Positions 13,291 to 25,441 of a stretch of DNA of 64,000 nt are shown piece by piece. The first letter of the stretch is position 1. Each line of letters begins with the position of its first letter. The position numbers and the translations under genes are program-made. The notes under the pieces are model-generated. The model worked only from the letters and a program-made list of their open reading frames with translations. It was not told where the DNA came from and did no database searches. The stretch is from Xiphias gladius (lineage: Eukaryota > Chordata > Actinopteri > Istiophoriformes > Xiphiidae): NCBI RefSeq assembly GCF_016859285.1, contig NC_053414.1:1977017-2041016 (forward strand), given 5' to 3'.

Positions 13291-14180
13291 CGTTCCAGTC
13301 AACAGTCTGGTGTTGTATGACAGTGGTCCAGAACCAGAAGCTGTTCCACTGAGTTAATGTCATATTTCTAGAGAACTATACTAATCCAGGTTTGAAGTCC
13401 TAGGTGATTCAAATGATCCCACAATGCAACAGTAAAAGTCGCGACACTGCGACACTAAAGTCGGTGAAGTTCGTGAGAACTGAGACGGACAGTGGTGTAA
13501 AAAGTGTAAACAGGTTGTACGTTGTAGTTTCTACGTTTGTTTGCGTATTTGTGTCTGATGGATTCCTTCTGTGTGACGCTGCCTTCACGTCAGGGAGCAT
13601 CCAACAGGATAATTCACACGTTGTTGTTCAGTTGAGCACCAGGAAGCAGCAGGGGTGTCCCGAGCAGATGTCCTGAGCAGGACGTCTGCTTCCTGCAGAG
13701 CGTCTGACAGTTGATTATCAGTTTTACTTATTTCAAACTTTGGGATCCAAAGTGAAGCTGAAAGGTCAGAGGTCAGAAAACATCTCACACCCTCTGTCTG
13801 AGGTTGTGCTCAGTTTATCCGAACAACGGCAGTTTTATTGTGTTCAAACGTTTATCTTTACAGTTTCTCTCTCTTTGTCTCGGCTCTTACTAGGAGTTTA
13901 ACCACTGAAGTCACATTTAATTATTAATATAATCATTATCATCACTTATCGTCAGAAAATTTAGATGTAACGGTACAGAGAAAGATTAAAATATCACATA
14001 TGTCACAAACATAACGAAAATTAAAGTTTCATGTGTGAAGTAGAACATCGGTTCCTGTTTGTTTGACAGGGATCCGTCCTCAGAGAACCAGAGTTACAGT
14101 AACCTGACTGTCTACATATGGATCTTAAAGCTGCTTTAGGTTTATTCAGTCTTTTCTATGCCGATGTGTAAATACTGTAA

Positions 14181-14186
14181 AATAAA
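14181..14186 (+). promoter_or_regulatory. Poly(A) signal AATAAA of the MAP4K gene
   Basis: A canonical AATAAA hexamer lies about 1.16 kb after the MAP4K stop. It is the last one before the minisatellite begins, so it is the best candidate for the 3' end of the transcript. Confidence 0.55.
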
Positions 14187-14235
14187 AAACGCTCTTTTTA
14201 CACTTTGATCACTGCGTCAGCTTGGATCTTTACAC

Positions 14236-15330
14236 TACACTGTCCACCTGTCTGTCCCCCTGCCTGTCCACCAGTCCACCTGTCTGTCCAACCTGTCTGT
14301 CCACCGGTCTGTTCACCTTTCTGTCCACCTAGACACCTGTCTCTTCACCCGTCAACCTGTCCACCTGTGTGTCCACTTGTCAATTTGTCTGTCCACCTGT
14401 CTCTTCACCTGTCAACCTGTCCGACTGTGTGTTCACGTGCACACCTGTCTCTTCACCTGTCAACCTGTCCACCTGTCTCTTCACCTGTCAACCTGTCCAC
14501 CTGTGTGTCCACCTTTCTGTCCACCTGCCTCTTCACCTGTCAACCTGTCTGTCCACCTGTCTGTTCACCTGTCAACCTGTCCACCTGTCTGTTCACCTTT
14601 CTGTCCACCTATACACCTGTCTCTTCCCCTGTCAGCCTGTCCACCTGTCTCTTCACCCGTCAACCTGTCCACCTGTGTGTCCACTCTTCAATTTGTCTGT
14701 CCACCTTTCTGTCAGCCTGTCCACCTGTCTCACACACCTGTCACTTGTCTGTCAACCTTCACACCTGTGTGTGTCTTCCTGTCTGTCCACCTGCTTCACT
14801 GTGTCAACCTTCTGTCCCACCTGTCTGTTCACCTGTCAACCTGTCTGTCCACCTGCCTCTTCACCTGTCAACCTGTCCACCTGTCTGTCCACCTGTCTGT
14901 TCACCTGTCAACCTGTCCACCTGTCTGTTCACCTTTCTGTCCACCTATACACCTGTCTCTTCCCCTGTCAGCCTGTCCACCTGTCTCTTCACCTGTCAAC
15001 CTGCCCACCTGTGTGTCCACGTGCACACCTGTCAGCCTGTCAACCTGTTTCTCAACCTGTCCACCTGTCAACCCATCTGTACACCTGTCTCTCCAGCTGT
15101 CAACCTGTCCACATGTGTGTCCACCTGTCTGTCAACCTGCCTGTCAGCCTGTCCAACTGTTCACCTGTCTTTTCATCTATCTGTCAACCTGTTTCTCAAC
15201 CTGTCCACCTGTCAACCCATCTGTACACTTGTCTCTCCAGCTGTCAACCTGTCCACATGTGTGTCCACCAGTCAACTTGTCTATCCACCTGTCTGTCAGC
15301 CTTTCCACCTGTCTCTCCAGGACGCCCTCT
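14236..15330. repeat. 1.1-kb CCACCTGTCTGT-type minisatellite
   Basis: Imperfect tandem copies of 'ccacctgtctgt' and 'tcacctgtcaacctg' fill this stretch, with longer higher-order copies: the segment near 14550-14670 recurs near 14880-15000, and that near 15035-15120 recurs near 15185-15260. The unit contains no stop codon in any forward frame, so three overlapping open frames of 323-377 codons result. All three encode only Cys/Pro/Ser/Thr/Leu/Val/His-rich repeats, so they are by-products and not genes. Confidence 0.93.
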
Positions 15331-15334
15331 GTCC

Positions 15335-15930
15335 TTAGAGTCATTTAACAGAGAAACCCTGGCCAGAACCTGTTCCAGCTTCTCCCCTCTGGCGCCACAG
15401 AGCTCTGTACGCAAACACGGCATCTGTTTCCTCCCAACACGACTGTGATGAACGGTTCAATCAGTCATGTGATGTCAGAGAACATCACCTGCACAGCAAC
15501 TGAAACATCTGCTGTACCTGACAACTATAAACCATATATTTTAGTTTAAATTCACATGTACATATCATCATAATCATGGTCCAGAATAACTAAGCAGGCT
15601 GTGGATATTGTTTATACACAAGTATATATGCATATACTGTACATAACCACCTGTATGAAGTAACCTTTTACCTACTGTATCCTTGTTGTGACTTACACTA
15701 GCTGTTGAACTTGAATAGACACTGTATGTCGTTGTTTCTTGTTGCTTGATATGCATCTGTTTTTTCAATCACTAGTATGAACGTAATAGTCAAATGTTTG
15801 TGTCTGCCTGTCTGTGTTCATTGTTTTTAGCCGTGTCTTTCTATCTGCCTTCAGAAGCTTGTTTTATGTCGTGTGTAAGTTAAGGAGTCAGATTCCTTGT
15901 ACGTGCGCACACAGCCAATAAAAAAAGGAA
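15335..15930 (+). mobile_element. 3' end of an L2/Maui-like LINE
   Basis: A short stretch at 15350-15425 resembles the end of a LINE ORF2. It is followed by AT-rich 3' UTR and then 'gagtcagattccttgtacgtg'-like sequence ending 'agccaataaaaaaagg' (15880-15925), the usual 3' end of fish L2-type LINEs. The 5' part is absent, as expected from truncated insertion. The clade is inferred from the tail only. Confidence 0.6.
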
Positions 15931-17249
15931 GACAAACAGACGTGTAAGAGACGCTGCGGGTACAGAATACACCACTGCACCAAAATTACAACCTGGAACA
16001 TCAGCATGACCACGTCGGGTGGATAGACTATAAACATCTATGGAGAACATGGATCTAGGAACACACTGGGCAGCTTCCCGTCAGTGTGTTTGCTGCAGCG
16101 ACACAGAAACTGAACAATGTGCATTTTATTCTGAAAGTGTCTTCATGTTCTCAAGGAGGTTTTTCGACAGTTGTCCTAAACCAGTTAATTAGCAAAGGTC
16201 CCCTTATTTCTAATGCGTTGCTGTGTGGTTACTAGGCAGGGCCGGATGAACCTCCTGAGGGGGCCCTAGTGACCCCACTAGTGACTTCAAGAAACCAACT
16301 AGTAGTCTGCAGCAGAAATGATGGGTTGATTTTAGCTGGCAACAATTTTGGCAACTGCTGAAAGGAAAAGACACCTAAGAACCACTGGGTCCGAACTTCT
16401 ACACAGTTTCCTCTGGCAATGAACTCATTATCGTTTTGTTTTTGCCAAATCTAGACGGTATATATGCTCACTCAGACTTCAGGGAATAATGAGGAATTTT
16501 TCACTCTCTTTCTAAATTTTATTCACTGAACAATAAATCGATCATTAAAGAAAATAAATGTCAGACGTATTCATAATGAAAATTCCAGTGACGGAATAAT
16601 ACAACCTTACCGAGTTTTTCTGTCTGTTTATTACTGACACAGAGAAAATTAAAGGTGATCCAGCCCTAATACTATGTGGTTATTAGGGGCTTCCCACAGA
16701 GCGAACATACAAAATCAAAACACGTGAGACAGACAGTCAGCAGCTGGAGTCTCTGTGGTGTCACTGCCTGCATCAGAAAACATCTGGTTCTGGGAAATTT
16801 AACCCACTGTCTGAATCATAAACTGGGGAAATAATTCATTTCTTTTAGTCAGAAAAAAGAAAAATAAATATATTAGATCCCAGTTGTGTCTGAATCTAAT
16901 CAGCTCCGATTCCCAGTTTGTTGTCTCTTTATATGTTTATAATATAAACACCAGCTGTAGGCAACAGTGCATGAACAACCAGCGCTTACTTTATCCCTTA
17001 CACATTAACATTTGTATGTTTATAAATGTGTAATTTCTATGAGATGTCTGGAGGGAAATAGCTCTGAAGTTACTGTTATCATTCAAGAGGCAGTCGGGGG
17101 GAACAGTTGTCCTCTGACCTGCCCAGGTTTCAGTCCATCGGAAAGGATGGATCTTCATAAACACATCGGGACAAAGAGCGGTTCCGATGGTCCTGCTCTC
17201 AGGACTCTCCAGTCGCCTTTTCCTCAGTGTAGGGTTTGGCGTTAGTGTT
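15931..17249. other. Intergenic DNA between the MAP4K and SOUL genes
   Basis: No exon, RNA gene or clear mobile element is seen here. The stretch is AT-rich with scattered AATAAA-like hexamers. Short reading frames such as the one at 17012-17245 show no family resemblance. Confidence 0.5.
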
Positions 17250-17438
17250 TACCACCGAGTAAAATTACTTTAATCCTTCGGCGTCTTTGTTTATAGTGCA
17301 ACAAGAGCTGCGGGCTCTTATTTTGAAGTGTTCGTAGCGAGCGGTCCGCTGGAAGCAGAGAAGAAGAAGCAGACGTGTGGTGGTTGACGGCGTCAGCAGC
17401 AGCGGACTCACCTGGCGGACAGGTGCGACCTCAGCCCG
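17250..17438 (+). promoter_or_regulatory. Candidate promoter and non-coding first exon of the SOUL gene
   Basis: GC-rich, CpG-containing DNA ends in a good splice donor (AGCCCG then GTAAGACA at 17439). The coding exon begins with an acceptor at 19801-19802 and has 73 bp of 5' leader before its ATG. Joining the two gives a non-coding first exon plus a 2.4-kb first intron. No TATA box is obvious. The transcription start is not determined. Confidence 0.45.
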
Positions 17439-19444
17439 GTAAGACAAACAGCCCCGTGATGAACTTTATGGATGACTGTTCTAACCAGACCTGGACCCGG
17501 TCTACAGAGCCTTGCTAACCGTCGATGCGGTGCAGAGGCAGCTGCGTGCTAACTGTGCTACGTCCACCGAGCTAACTGAACCCGGTCCAATTCTGGTCCC
17601 TGGTGTTTCTGGACCAGGTCCTCTGCGGTCCCTTGTTAGTCCAGCTGGCGACTCTGTTTATACCGTGTCGGACTGAAGCGGGTCAGCGGCTACTGTCGGT
17701 GTGTTTGGAGCCGGTCCCGCGGTGACCTACTTTCCCAGGATCCGGGGCCGAGGTAGAGACCTGAACCGGTGTATATGACGGAAACGTTTTTTGAAAAAAT
17801 ATCTGTAGACGCATTGATCCGGATCAGTCTGGACACGGTAAGACACGTCGGTCTTGAGGTGAAACGAGTTAAAACACTTGTACCAGGACTGTCAAGGTTT
17901 TTATCGTTTCATTTCCTTCATTGATCCACTATCAGGTCTATCAGATCCGGTTTATAAAATAAGGGCCCAGAATCTGTTTTCAGGAAGTCTGACAAATTTT
18001 CAAATTAAAAGAATCCTAACCAATGACGGTATATAAAGATGCACGACGCGTCTCCTCTTCCTCCCACTGTACAAAAATGAAGCCAAAATATCCCGGATAC
18101 GGGCGCTGCCATCTTGCGCTGTGACGTCATCTGGAGCCAGCGTCTTCGCGGTAGTGATCTGCCCATACAGCCGCCACGCAATCATGACGTCAACCCCCTT
18201 TTTTATAACATCAAAAAAACTAATAAAAAGCGGACGACTTATTAGAAAAATGCGGATTCGAACAAACGTCAGCGATGAGAAAAAATACTGGAAGTTTTAT
18301 TTGAAGTGTGCTGACTTTGTTTTTTTTGGTTTTTTTTGTTTGTTTTTTTGGCGCTTGTGTCCCATCCGCTAACAGGGAGGGGGCGGGGTTTATGACCTCA
18401 AGGGGGCGATCGAGCATCTTGGCTTCACCTTCGGGGAGATGTCATGTCGTCCATCTGTATATCCGTTAATCCTAACCATGAAGTCTGATTGATCATCAAT
18501 AAAACAAAGAGCTGATCGGGTTATTAATGTCGCAGTGATGAAGGGGACAAATCAATAATCAAATACTGTTATCAACAGCAAAGTGATCAGAAAATGTTGT
18601 GAGAATAAATTATGTCCATCATTTATGAGTAATCTGATGGCTCGACTTCCTCTGTTTCTGTTTAAGTGAACAGGTTATCGGAGACCTGAACCTGCAGCTC
18701 AGGGTTCCGAGACCGAGTCCCTGAGCTCTGAAGGACATGGCTCATTTGTCTTACAGATAAGCGACCTCATCATTCACGTCCACTAGCGCGAGTTAAACTG
18801 ACCTCGGACCAGCACATCGGCTCTGTGGGAACCGTCGAAAAAGACGTTTGATTTGACGTATTTCCAGACGGTCGGAGGGCCGATCGCTCCGTGCGGCCGA
18901 GCCGGGTTGTGAGCTCGCCGCCTTCAGTACAACGCGGTTGTTGTCGACTTCATGCTGGTTTCATCTTGACCTACCTTTCATTTTCAATCAGTGAAAGCGA
19001 CGTTGCGTGACTCGTGTCCGACATGAAGTGCGTTCAGTGCAGCGTCCAACGCCAGAATCCGCGCGGTGGACAGCCGCAGTGGTGCTTTTTTTTTTTTTTA
19101 ACAGTTCGATTATATAATCCAATTTTTAGAATATTGGTTGACAGCCATACGGACCTTAAAACGTATCTCCACAGCTCCAGGACAGGACGGGTTGGACCTG
19201 GTCCCACCTCCCTCAGTATTATCTGATACTGACCAAGTAACATCCAACTGTTCATTCTCTGAGTTTTATTCTTGCTTCGGTTTGTATTGAATTGAATGTT
19301 TCTAACAGGAGCCGGTTCCACGAACCACAGACTTTGAAGCCTGAGCTGAGCCAGATGGTGCCGCACATCCCTGACGGGCCTTAAAATACATAAAACTGGT
19401 CTATAACATACAAACACAACAGCACACGACTCGAGCCATTATTA

Positions 19445-19690
19445 GGGCAGCCGCTAATTACTATTTTCATTATCGATTAACCTGCTGATTATCAAAAAGT
19501 GGCGAATCAGCTTCTCAGAGCGCGAGCTGATGTTTAAACGATTAGTCCAAAACCCAAAGGGACCGAGTTACAAAGACAAGCGGCTTCTCCTCTGAGATGC
19601 TGCGGACAGATTATTTGTCTTTTGTCAATTAATCAGTTTATCAGAACAGCAGAGTATTTTGCCGTGGATCGATTGATAAGACTTTCATGT
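19445..19690. repeat. AT-rich dispersed hAT-like repeat, copy 1
   Basis: The pattern 'ctattttcattatcgattaa' with 'tgctgattatc' and later 'gtcaattaatcagtttatc' belongs to a short dispersed repeat common in teleosts. Related copies in this window are at 28625-28885 and 31560-31810, and probably around 24530-25110. Confidence 0.55.
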
Positions 19691-19875
19691 CATTTATCAG
19701 CTGACAGACGCTGATGTATCTGCACTGAGATCAGCTCTTTTACAGTCACCTGTTATTTTACCTTCTGAAACCCTGTTTGTCTCTGTTTGTCTGTCTCTGC
19801 AGGACTACTCAATAATCCAGTCTGTGTCAGTGGACAATCTCTGAAGGTCAAAGGTCATCTCCTCTCCCAGCGGAC

Positions 19876-21185
19876 ATGGCTCTGATCTCACTGGAAGACC
19901 TCGACGGATTGGACGACGAACAGCTGGACGATGACATCACTGACAACCCCGAGCCAATGGATGAAGAGGACAGAGATCGACTGCTGACTCACTGGCAGGC
20001 CGTCGCCAGCACCCACCACGTGTCAGTACCTCCAGGTGAGGGGACGGGGTCCTGACTGACACAGAAACTATTTGCTGAGGTAGAGAACAGAGACACACCT
20101 TTACCTGGCCGGTGTCTATCACCAGGAGCGACCAACGTGTCTTTGGGAGTGATTGAAACCTGTAAACATTGGCAGCCCTCTTGGTAGTTTCTCCTCTGAA
20201 AATAATGATCAATTATTAATAATTCATTCCTGGTTGGCCTTCAGAATAAAAGCACCTCAGTGAGATAGAACATATTTAGAATCCGGTTCATCATGTGATG
20301 GTTCGTGACACGCGTGTTCGTGTTGTTACGGTGTGATTCTGACCCGAAGGTACTGAAGAGGACAGTATTTGCTCTCTCAGGTCGTCACAATAATCAGCTC
20401 AGTCCTTGACGCAACAGAGTTTTCGGGGGGGGGGGTTGATTTGCAGCCTGGAGACACACCAGGTAAAAACAACAGTTCATCGGTGCAGCTCAGAGTTTCA
20501 GAGTTCAGTCAGGAGGATTTTAGTCCTTTCAGTCTGGTTCAGGTTGATCCGGAACAGGATAATAACATCCAGTACATTCTGGTCAAATTGTTTAGGTTTG
20601 AGTATGTTTTATTGTGAAGGCTGAGTAGCAGAACAGGAAGTGGTTGTGGTAATGACCGGTACCACACAACCTGCACGTTATTAAAAACAAAATCCCAGAT
20701 TCAGGATCAGAGAGACCTGCTTTTATTTCATCAGGTGGAACTGAGACAGAATGTATCACAGCAGAATCTCTGGAGCTTTAATGTCAGATGTTTGATCCTA
20801 TCAGAGTAAGAGTCTGATAAACGTGATCCTGTTGATCCGGTGTCGGTCTGTGAACACAGCCGTCTTATCATCTTTCAGATGAGTCAGTCCTCATGTTCAG
20901 ACTTGGTCCAGCAGACCGTTAGAATCCCAGACATTAAATGTTTAAGGTGTTCTGGAAGAGGTTTTGTTGGTCGTCACTCAGCTGGATCTGTGTGTGTTAC
21001 AGACATGACCGGACCCATACAGGAAATGACCCGCAACCGCCAGCAGAGGGAGCCCCTCCCCTTCACTCCGATATCCCACCATGAGAAGGTAAAGACCCCC
21101 AGACCGCGTCAGACCAGAAGAGAACTGATCTGGATCTGACGACAGGGTCTGTCAGGATTATAACCTGTCTGTGTTTCCTATTGTT

Positions 21186-21225
<40 letters not shown>

Positions 21226-24200
21226 TGTGTGTGTGTGTGTGTGTGTTGACATGGTTTACATCATACCCAGGATCTGGATCTGGTGTTTACACGGAAACCG
21301 GTTTATTGGTCTCCCCGTTGACTCTGAGGACCAGTTTATGGTCATTCTGAACTGGTTCATGGATGTGCTGTAAGACCCCCTCCAAAATCAGATTGTGATA
21401 ATGGTTTGTTCAGGACCAACCCATTATCAGAAACCTGGATCAGGTCTTTACACACCAGTGTCATGATTTCTATCAGAGTACTTCACGGAACACATTCAGG
21501 TTTCTGAAACCAGGATCAGATGTTTACATGTGCCGCAGATATCCAGGATGCTCCAAATACCTGAGGCCTGTGCTACGAAGCCAGTTCAACAAACCCAGGA
21601 TATCTTCTCGTTACCCGGCTTCACTGAGCCTGACATCCGCGATCACGCTAAGCCGTCACCTGACAGCCGTTATCAACCCAGTGAGTCAACCCAGGTTTTC
21701 CTGAGCACGTTGCCATGAAGGGGGCAGCGTTTACTGCGTATGACCGGTCACAAACACGGACAAGTCTACTGGCAGCAGAGCGGCATATTTTACAGACGAG
21801 GAGCAAACGATAATATTAGACAAATATGAAGAAGTTAAACACGTGATCCCGGCCGAAAGCAACAGCTGCAGCTGCCAAACGCAGGAAGAACAGCTGGAAA
21901 AAAAATCCCCCACTGTGTGAATGTGTAAGTTAGAAGACTCATAATATCCCTGCCCGTCATTAGGACACAGCAGTGTGCAGACTGACTGTCGTACCTTATA
22001 GGTACAACAGGTACAAGGCTTCAGAGCTTCGGTCGCTCTCCGTCGTAGGATGAGATCAGAAGACAAAATCACAATGACAGGAAAAAGATGAGATGAAGAA
22101 GACAGGAGGGGACCAGCTCCTACACAGGAGTCCAGTCCCCGTGAGGAGCTGGACCTCTGCAGTAATGAGGGTCGCTCATATAAACATTATCAGGGAAAGT
22201 CAGAGGGTGTTCTGTGTGCAGCATAAGTTACTATGGCGACGTTCCCCGGTAAGAAGTGGACCACCCACCGTCGTTACCCTGAAAGCCCAGGGTTAAACCT
22301 GGAGTTACCTCGCTAACCACAAATCCCGCTCCGTAGTACAGGTCTCAGGTCATAACCAGGAACCTGTTCCAGAAAGCGGGTTTAACAAACTGACTTCAAA
22401 CCTGAATTCTGAGTCCACTAATCCTGAGAGGGAAACTCAGTTTTCCATTCCTGATCAGCTGGTCAGAGTCAGTCCAATCAACTCTGAGTATGTTCACTCT
22501 GAATTTAGCGCCTGTTGAATGAAACAAACTCATCACCAACGGAGCTCTGATACAGGGATTCACCATGGCAACGGGTAAATAAAGAGCAGAGCCTGACATT
22601 AATGCACGTTTCTCTTTACAGCAGCAGGAGTGAGAAAAGAGTCAGCGTCGTCCACTAGACCCCGTTATTCAGCAGACTTCCATTTCCTTAGTGGAAGATA
22701 TACATATATAAAATAATATAAATAAGTGTGTGTGTGTATCAGCTGTAACCTGAAGGGGACAAAGTGCTGCTGAAGTTGAAAATATACCTCACACACGAGA
22801 CATAGGTTTACGGATCTATGATTGTGACCTTCTGGTCTGATCCAGGAACAGTGTCAAGTGTCGAGGTTCAAACTGAGTGTAAAGACAGGACCTGGGTAAC
22901 AAAGTCCAACCAGGATTTTAAACTTCCGCACATCAACACGTGTGGTCTCTGATGTGGACCTGGGAATGAGGACCTGAGGCTCTGTGTCAGAAGCTGCTTC
23001 AGACTTGGCAGGAGGAGACGGAGAGAAACCGAGGTTCTGTCGGAAAAAAGCTGCCAGAGAGAAGATGAGAGTCACAGAGTTACCGCGGTAACTGACTCGG
23101 TTAACTGAAAACCCAGTGTTTCTCTCAACTCAGGCTTAACAAAGTCAGAGTTTTCACTAAACCTGCTTTCTGGAACCGGGGTCAGGCCAGTATCACACAC
23201 CCGTATCTGTATACATGGGTGAGATGTTGCTCTCCCCCCCGTAGATGGGGGAGGTGATGTACGAGGAGCGGGTGTATCCAGCAGGACACTGGGCCTGTGT
23301 GACCAAAGGGGAGGATCTGTACGAACAGAGCATCTCCATGGGCTTCATGAAACTGATGCGCTTCATCTGTAAAGAGAATTCTGCAGGTCAGACCCCGACC
23401 ACCAACGCACACCTCAGATAGCCCCTCCCACTGACCACGCCCACAAACACGACTGTTAGCCCCTCCCACTGACCACGCCCACAAACACGACTGTTAGCCC
23501 CTCCCGCTGACCACGCCCACAAAACACGACTGTTAGCCCCTCCCGCTGACCACGCCCACAAAACACGACTGTTAGCCCCTCCCATTGACCACGCCCACAA
23601 GCACGACTGTTAGCCCCTCCCACTGATCACGCCCACAAACACGACTGTTAGCCCCTCACATTGACCACGCCCACAAGCACACACCGCTCGTTTAGCCCCT
23701 CCCATTGGCCCCGCCCACTGACAACACACAGCTGTTGATCCAGTCCTGATAGACTGGATAGATTTTTACTTTTTCTTTCTGATTAAAAAAAACACAAACA
23801 ACATCATACAATCACAAGATAAATAAAGTCACCGCATAATTTTAATTAAAACAAAAAAGATTAGACGCTTTTAGTCTGAACCCTCTCTTCCTGTTGGATC
23901 CTGTGATCAGTATTGATTATCATGTATTGATGGTGTATAGGTAGCTACCTGGGGATGACAGTGCCCGTGGTCAGTAACATCCACATGATGGGGGACGGAG
24001 CCACGTTTGAGAAAGACGTCCAGACTTTGTTCTTCCTGCCTGCTGAGTTTCAAACCAGCCCCCCTCAACCCTTCGACCCTGATATCACCATTGTCTACAG
24101 AGAGCCAATCAGGGTCGTCGCCAGGTGAGCACATCTCCCTCACCATCATCATCGCCATCGTCTCCGTGTCGGTTCAGTCAGAGTATCGATATTTTCATCG

Positions 24201-25441
24201 ATCGGTTTCCGATTGAATCAAATTCAGACTGAGGCTAAGGAAATTAATTCAAACTTCCTGTTCAGCTGCTTGTGTTTAGACGACAGTTCATATTTGAGCA
24301 GACACCGGTTTATGTTAAAGTGTCGGGACCGGAAACAAAAAGTCTCACCGCTCCCCAGAACTCCACACTGTCCCTGAATGCAGCGTTACATTCACCCATC
24401 AGGCCGTTAGTGACTCTTTATTTCAGTGCTCCATCAACAGTTCCCTGGGAAGGAGCCTGTAATCTCTCACTAAACACAGCTGCAGCTCGGTGTTCTTTAT
24501 CAATTCGTCTGCTTATTATTGTCATAATTCATTGATTCAATCCCAGTTATTTGATTATCACAGTAGCTGCCAATTCATTTTCTGATTGATCAATCAGTCG
24601 TACAACTCATGGAGACAACAGAGACAAAGCTGCGAGTCAGGTTTAGAATTTAGTTTATAATCAGTTGTTGGCTCCGGAGAACCGCTTCATTTGAAGCCTG
24701 GTTTGGTTCGGATCAGCTCTTTTGCAAAAATAGCGAGACACCAAAGCAAAAGCAGGATAGTGCTGCTGCCGATGAGATTTAAAAACCTTCTAAATAAGAA
24801 TTAATACACATTAGCACAAGATAATAATGAGAAGTCAACAATAAAATGCAGGAGATGGAATCACTAATAACAACTCGGTGCCTCAGACACAGTTTGTGTT
24901 TGATGGTCAGTTCACAGTATTTGAACCTTCAAACAACAACTGTGATCAGAACGCAGCTTTAGTTCTGGAGCTAAAACAAGTGATCGATTCATCGATCAAC
25001 AGGAATCTAATCAGCAACTATCCTGATAATCGATGAACCCCGAGTTATTTTTTCTACCATTTATTGAATTTGAGTCTTTCCGCCTTTTTTCTCTGACATC
25101 TGAAGACGTCACTTCAGGATTTATATCTTCAAACATTTTATCAGACGCTTGATTAATTAAGAGAACTACGGGCAGATGAGCCCGTGATGAGAGTGGTTGG
25201 CTTTCTCCCGCACTAGCAGACGTCAGACAGGCGTGTCAGCGTGTCTGCTCTCTGATTGGTCGACAGGGCGTTCTCGGGGACGACCACGGAGGAGACGGTG
25301 ACCCGTCAGATCAGTCTGCTGTGGGAGATCCTCGGCGTCACCGACGACCTCCGCAGAGACGACTACATGGTCGCCGTGTACGAGAACCCTGGCGTACCTC
25401 GCCGCAGGAACGAGATCTGGTTCATCAGACGCAACCTATAG
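19876..25441 (+). CDS. SOUL/HEBP-family heme-binding-like protein
   Basis: Five exons join in phase: 19876-20035, 21003-21088, 23245-23386, 23941-24124 and 25267-25441, giving 248 residues. The ATG at 19876 is the first in the exon and begins an acidic leader (LEDLDGLDDEQLDDD, residues 6-20). Residues from about 83 form a SOUL domain: MGEVMYEERVYPAGHWACV, then GSYLGMTVPVVSN (residues 130-142), then FFLPAEFQTSPPQPF, and a C-terminal RRNEIWFIRRNL-stop, matching the conserved RNE[IV]W end of HEBP1 and HEBP2. Family members bind heme or other tetrapyrroles, or act in mitochondrial death pathways, but heme binding is not guaranteed by the fold. The acidic N-terminal extension is unlike HEBP1. It resembles the extra fish soul genes; the exact paralogue is not recognised. 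Introns hold Harbinger remnants and a minisatellite. Confidence 0.9.
21190..21246. repeat. (GT)n microsatellite
   Basis: About 56 bp of GT dinucleotides, interrupted once by GAGT, in the second coding intron of the SOUL gene. Confidence 0.95.
21559..22350 (+). mobile_element. Decayed PIF/Harbinger-type element with Myb/SANT gene remnant
   Basis: The left end 'ggcctgtgctacgaagcc' (21561-21578) is matched inverted by 'ggtctcagg'-bounded sequence at 22330-22350, where 'ctccgtagtacaggtct' reads as the complement. Inside, about 21780-21850 on the plus strand, is AYFTDEEQTIILDKYEEVK. This resembles the start of the Myb/SANT-like DNA-binding protein that accompanies Harbinger transposases. The frame then breaks at repeated stops, and no DDE transposase is present. 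It lies in a SOUL-gene intron. Confidence 0.6.
22360..23185. mobile_element. Second Harbinger-like non-autonomous element
   Basis: The left terminus 'gttccagaaagcgggttta' (about 22368-22386) and the right terminus 'aaacctgctttctggaacc' (about 23159-23177) are inverted copies over roughly 20 bp, with weaker matching inward. About 800 bp of non-coding sequence lies between. Its terminal theme is similar to that of the element directly to its left, so the two are probably related or nested insertions. Confidence 0.6.
23418..23735. repeat. 38-bp GC-rich minisatellite in a SOUL-gene intron
   Basis: About eight head-to-tail copies of a 38-40 bp unit made of 'agcccctcccactgaccac' plus 'gcccacaaacacgactgtt' start 30 bp after the splice donor at 23386. 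Copies differ at a few positions (actgacc or cattgacc, aaacac or aaaacac). Each carries a CCACGCCCA motif, which resembles a KLF/Sp site; function is not implied. Confidence 0.93.

Larger units (their letters stand above)
13019..14205 (+). other. MAP4K 3' UTR
   Basis: The sequence after the stop codon at 13016-13018 runs without another gene to an AATAAA at 14181-14186, the likely poly(A) signal. The first 270 bp (about 13020-13290) are a degenerate tandem repeat of 'aaaccaggac'-type decamers. Confidence 0.65.

Noticed and set aside
14205..15448. Three long overlapping open frames (323-377 codons) on the plus strand
   Set aside because: They arise from a tandem repeat without stop codons; the products are low-complexity and differ only by frame, so none is a gene.
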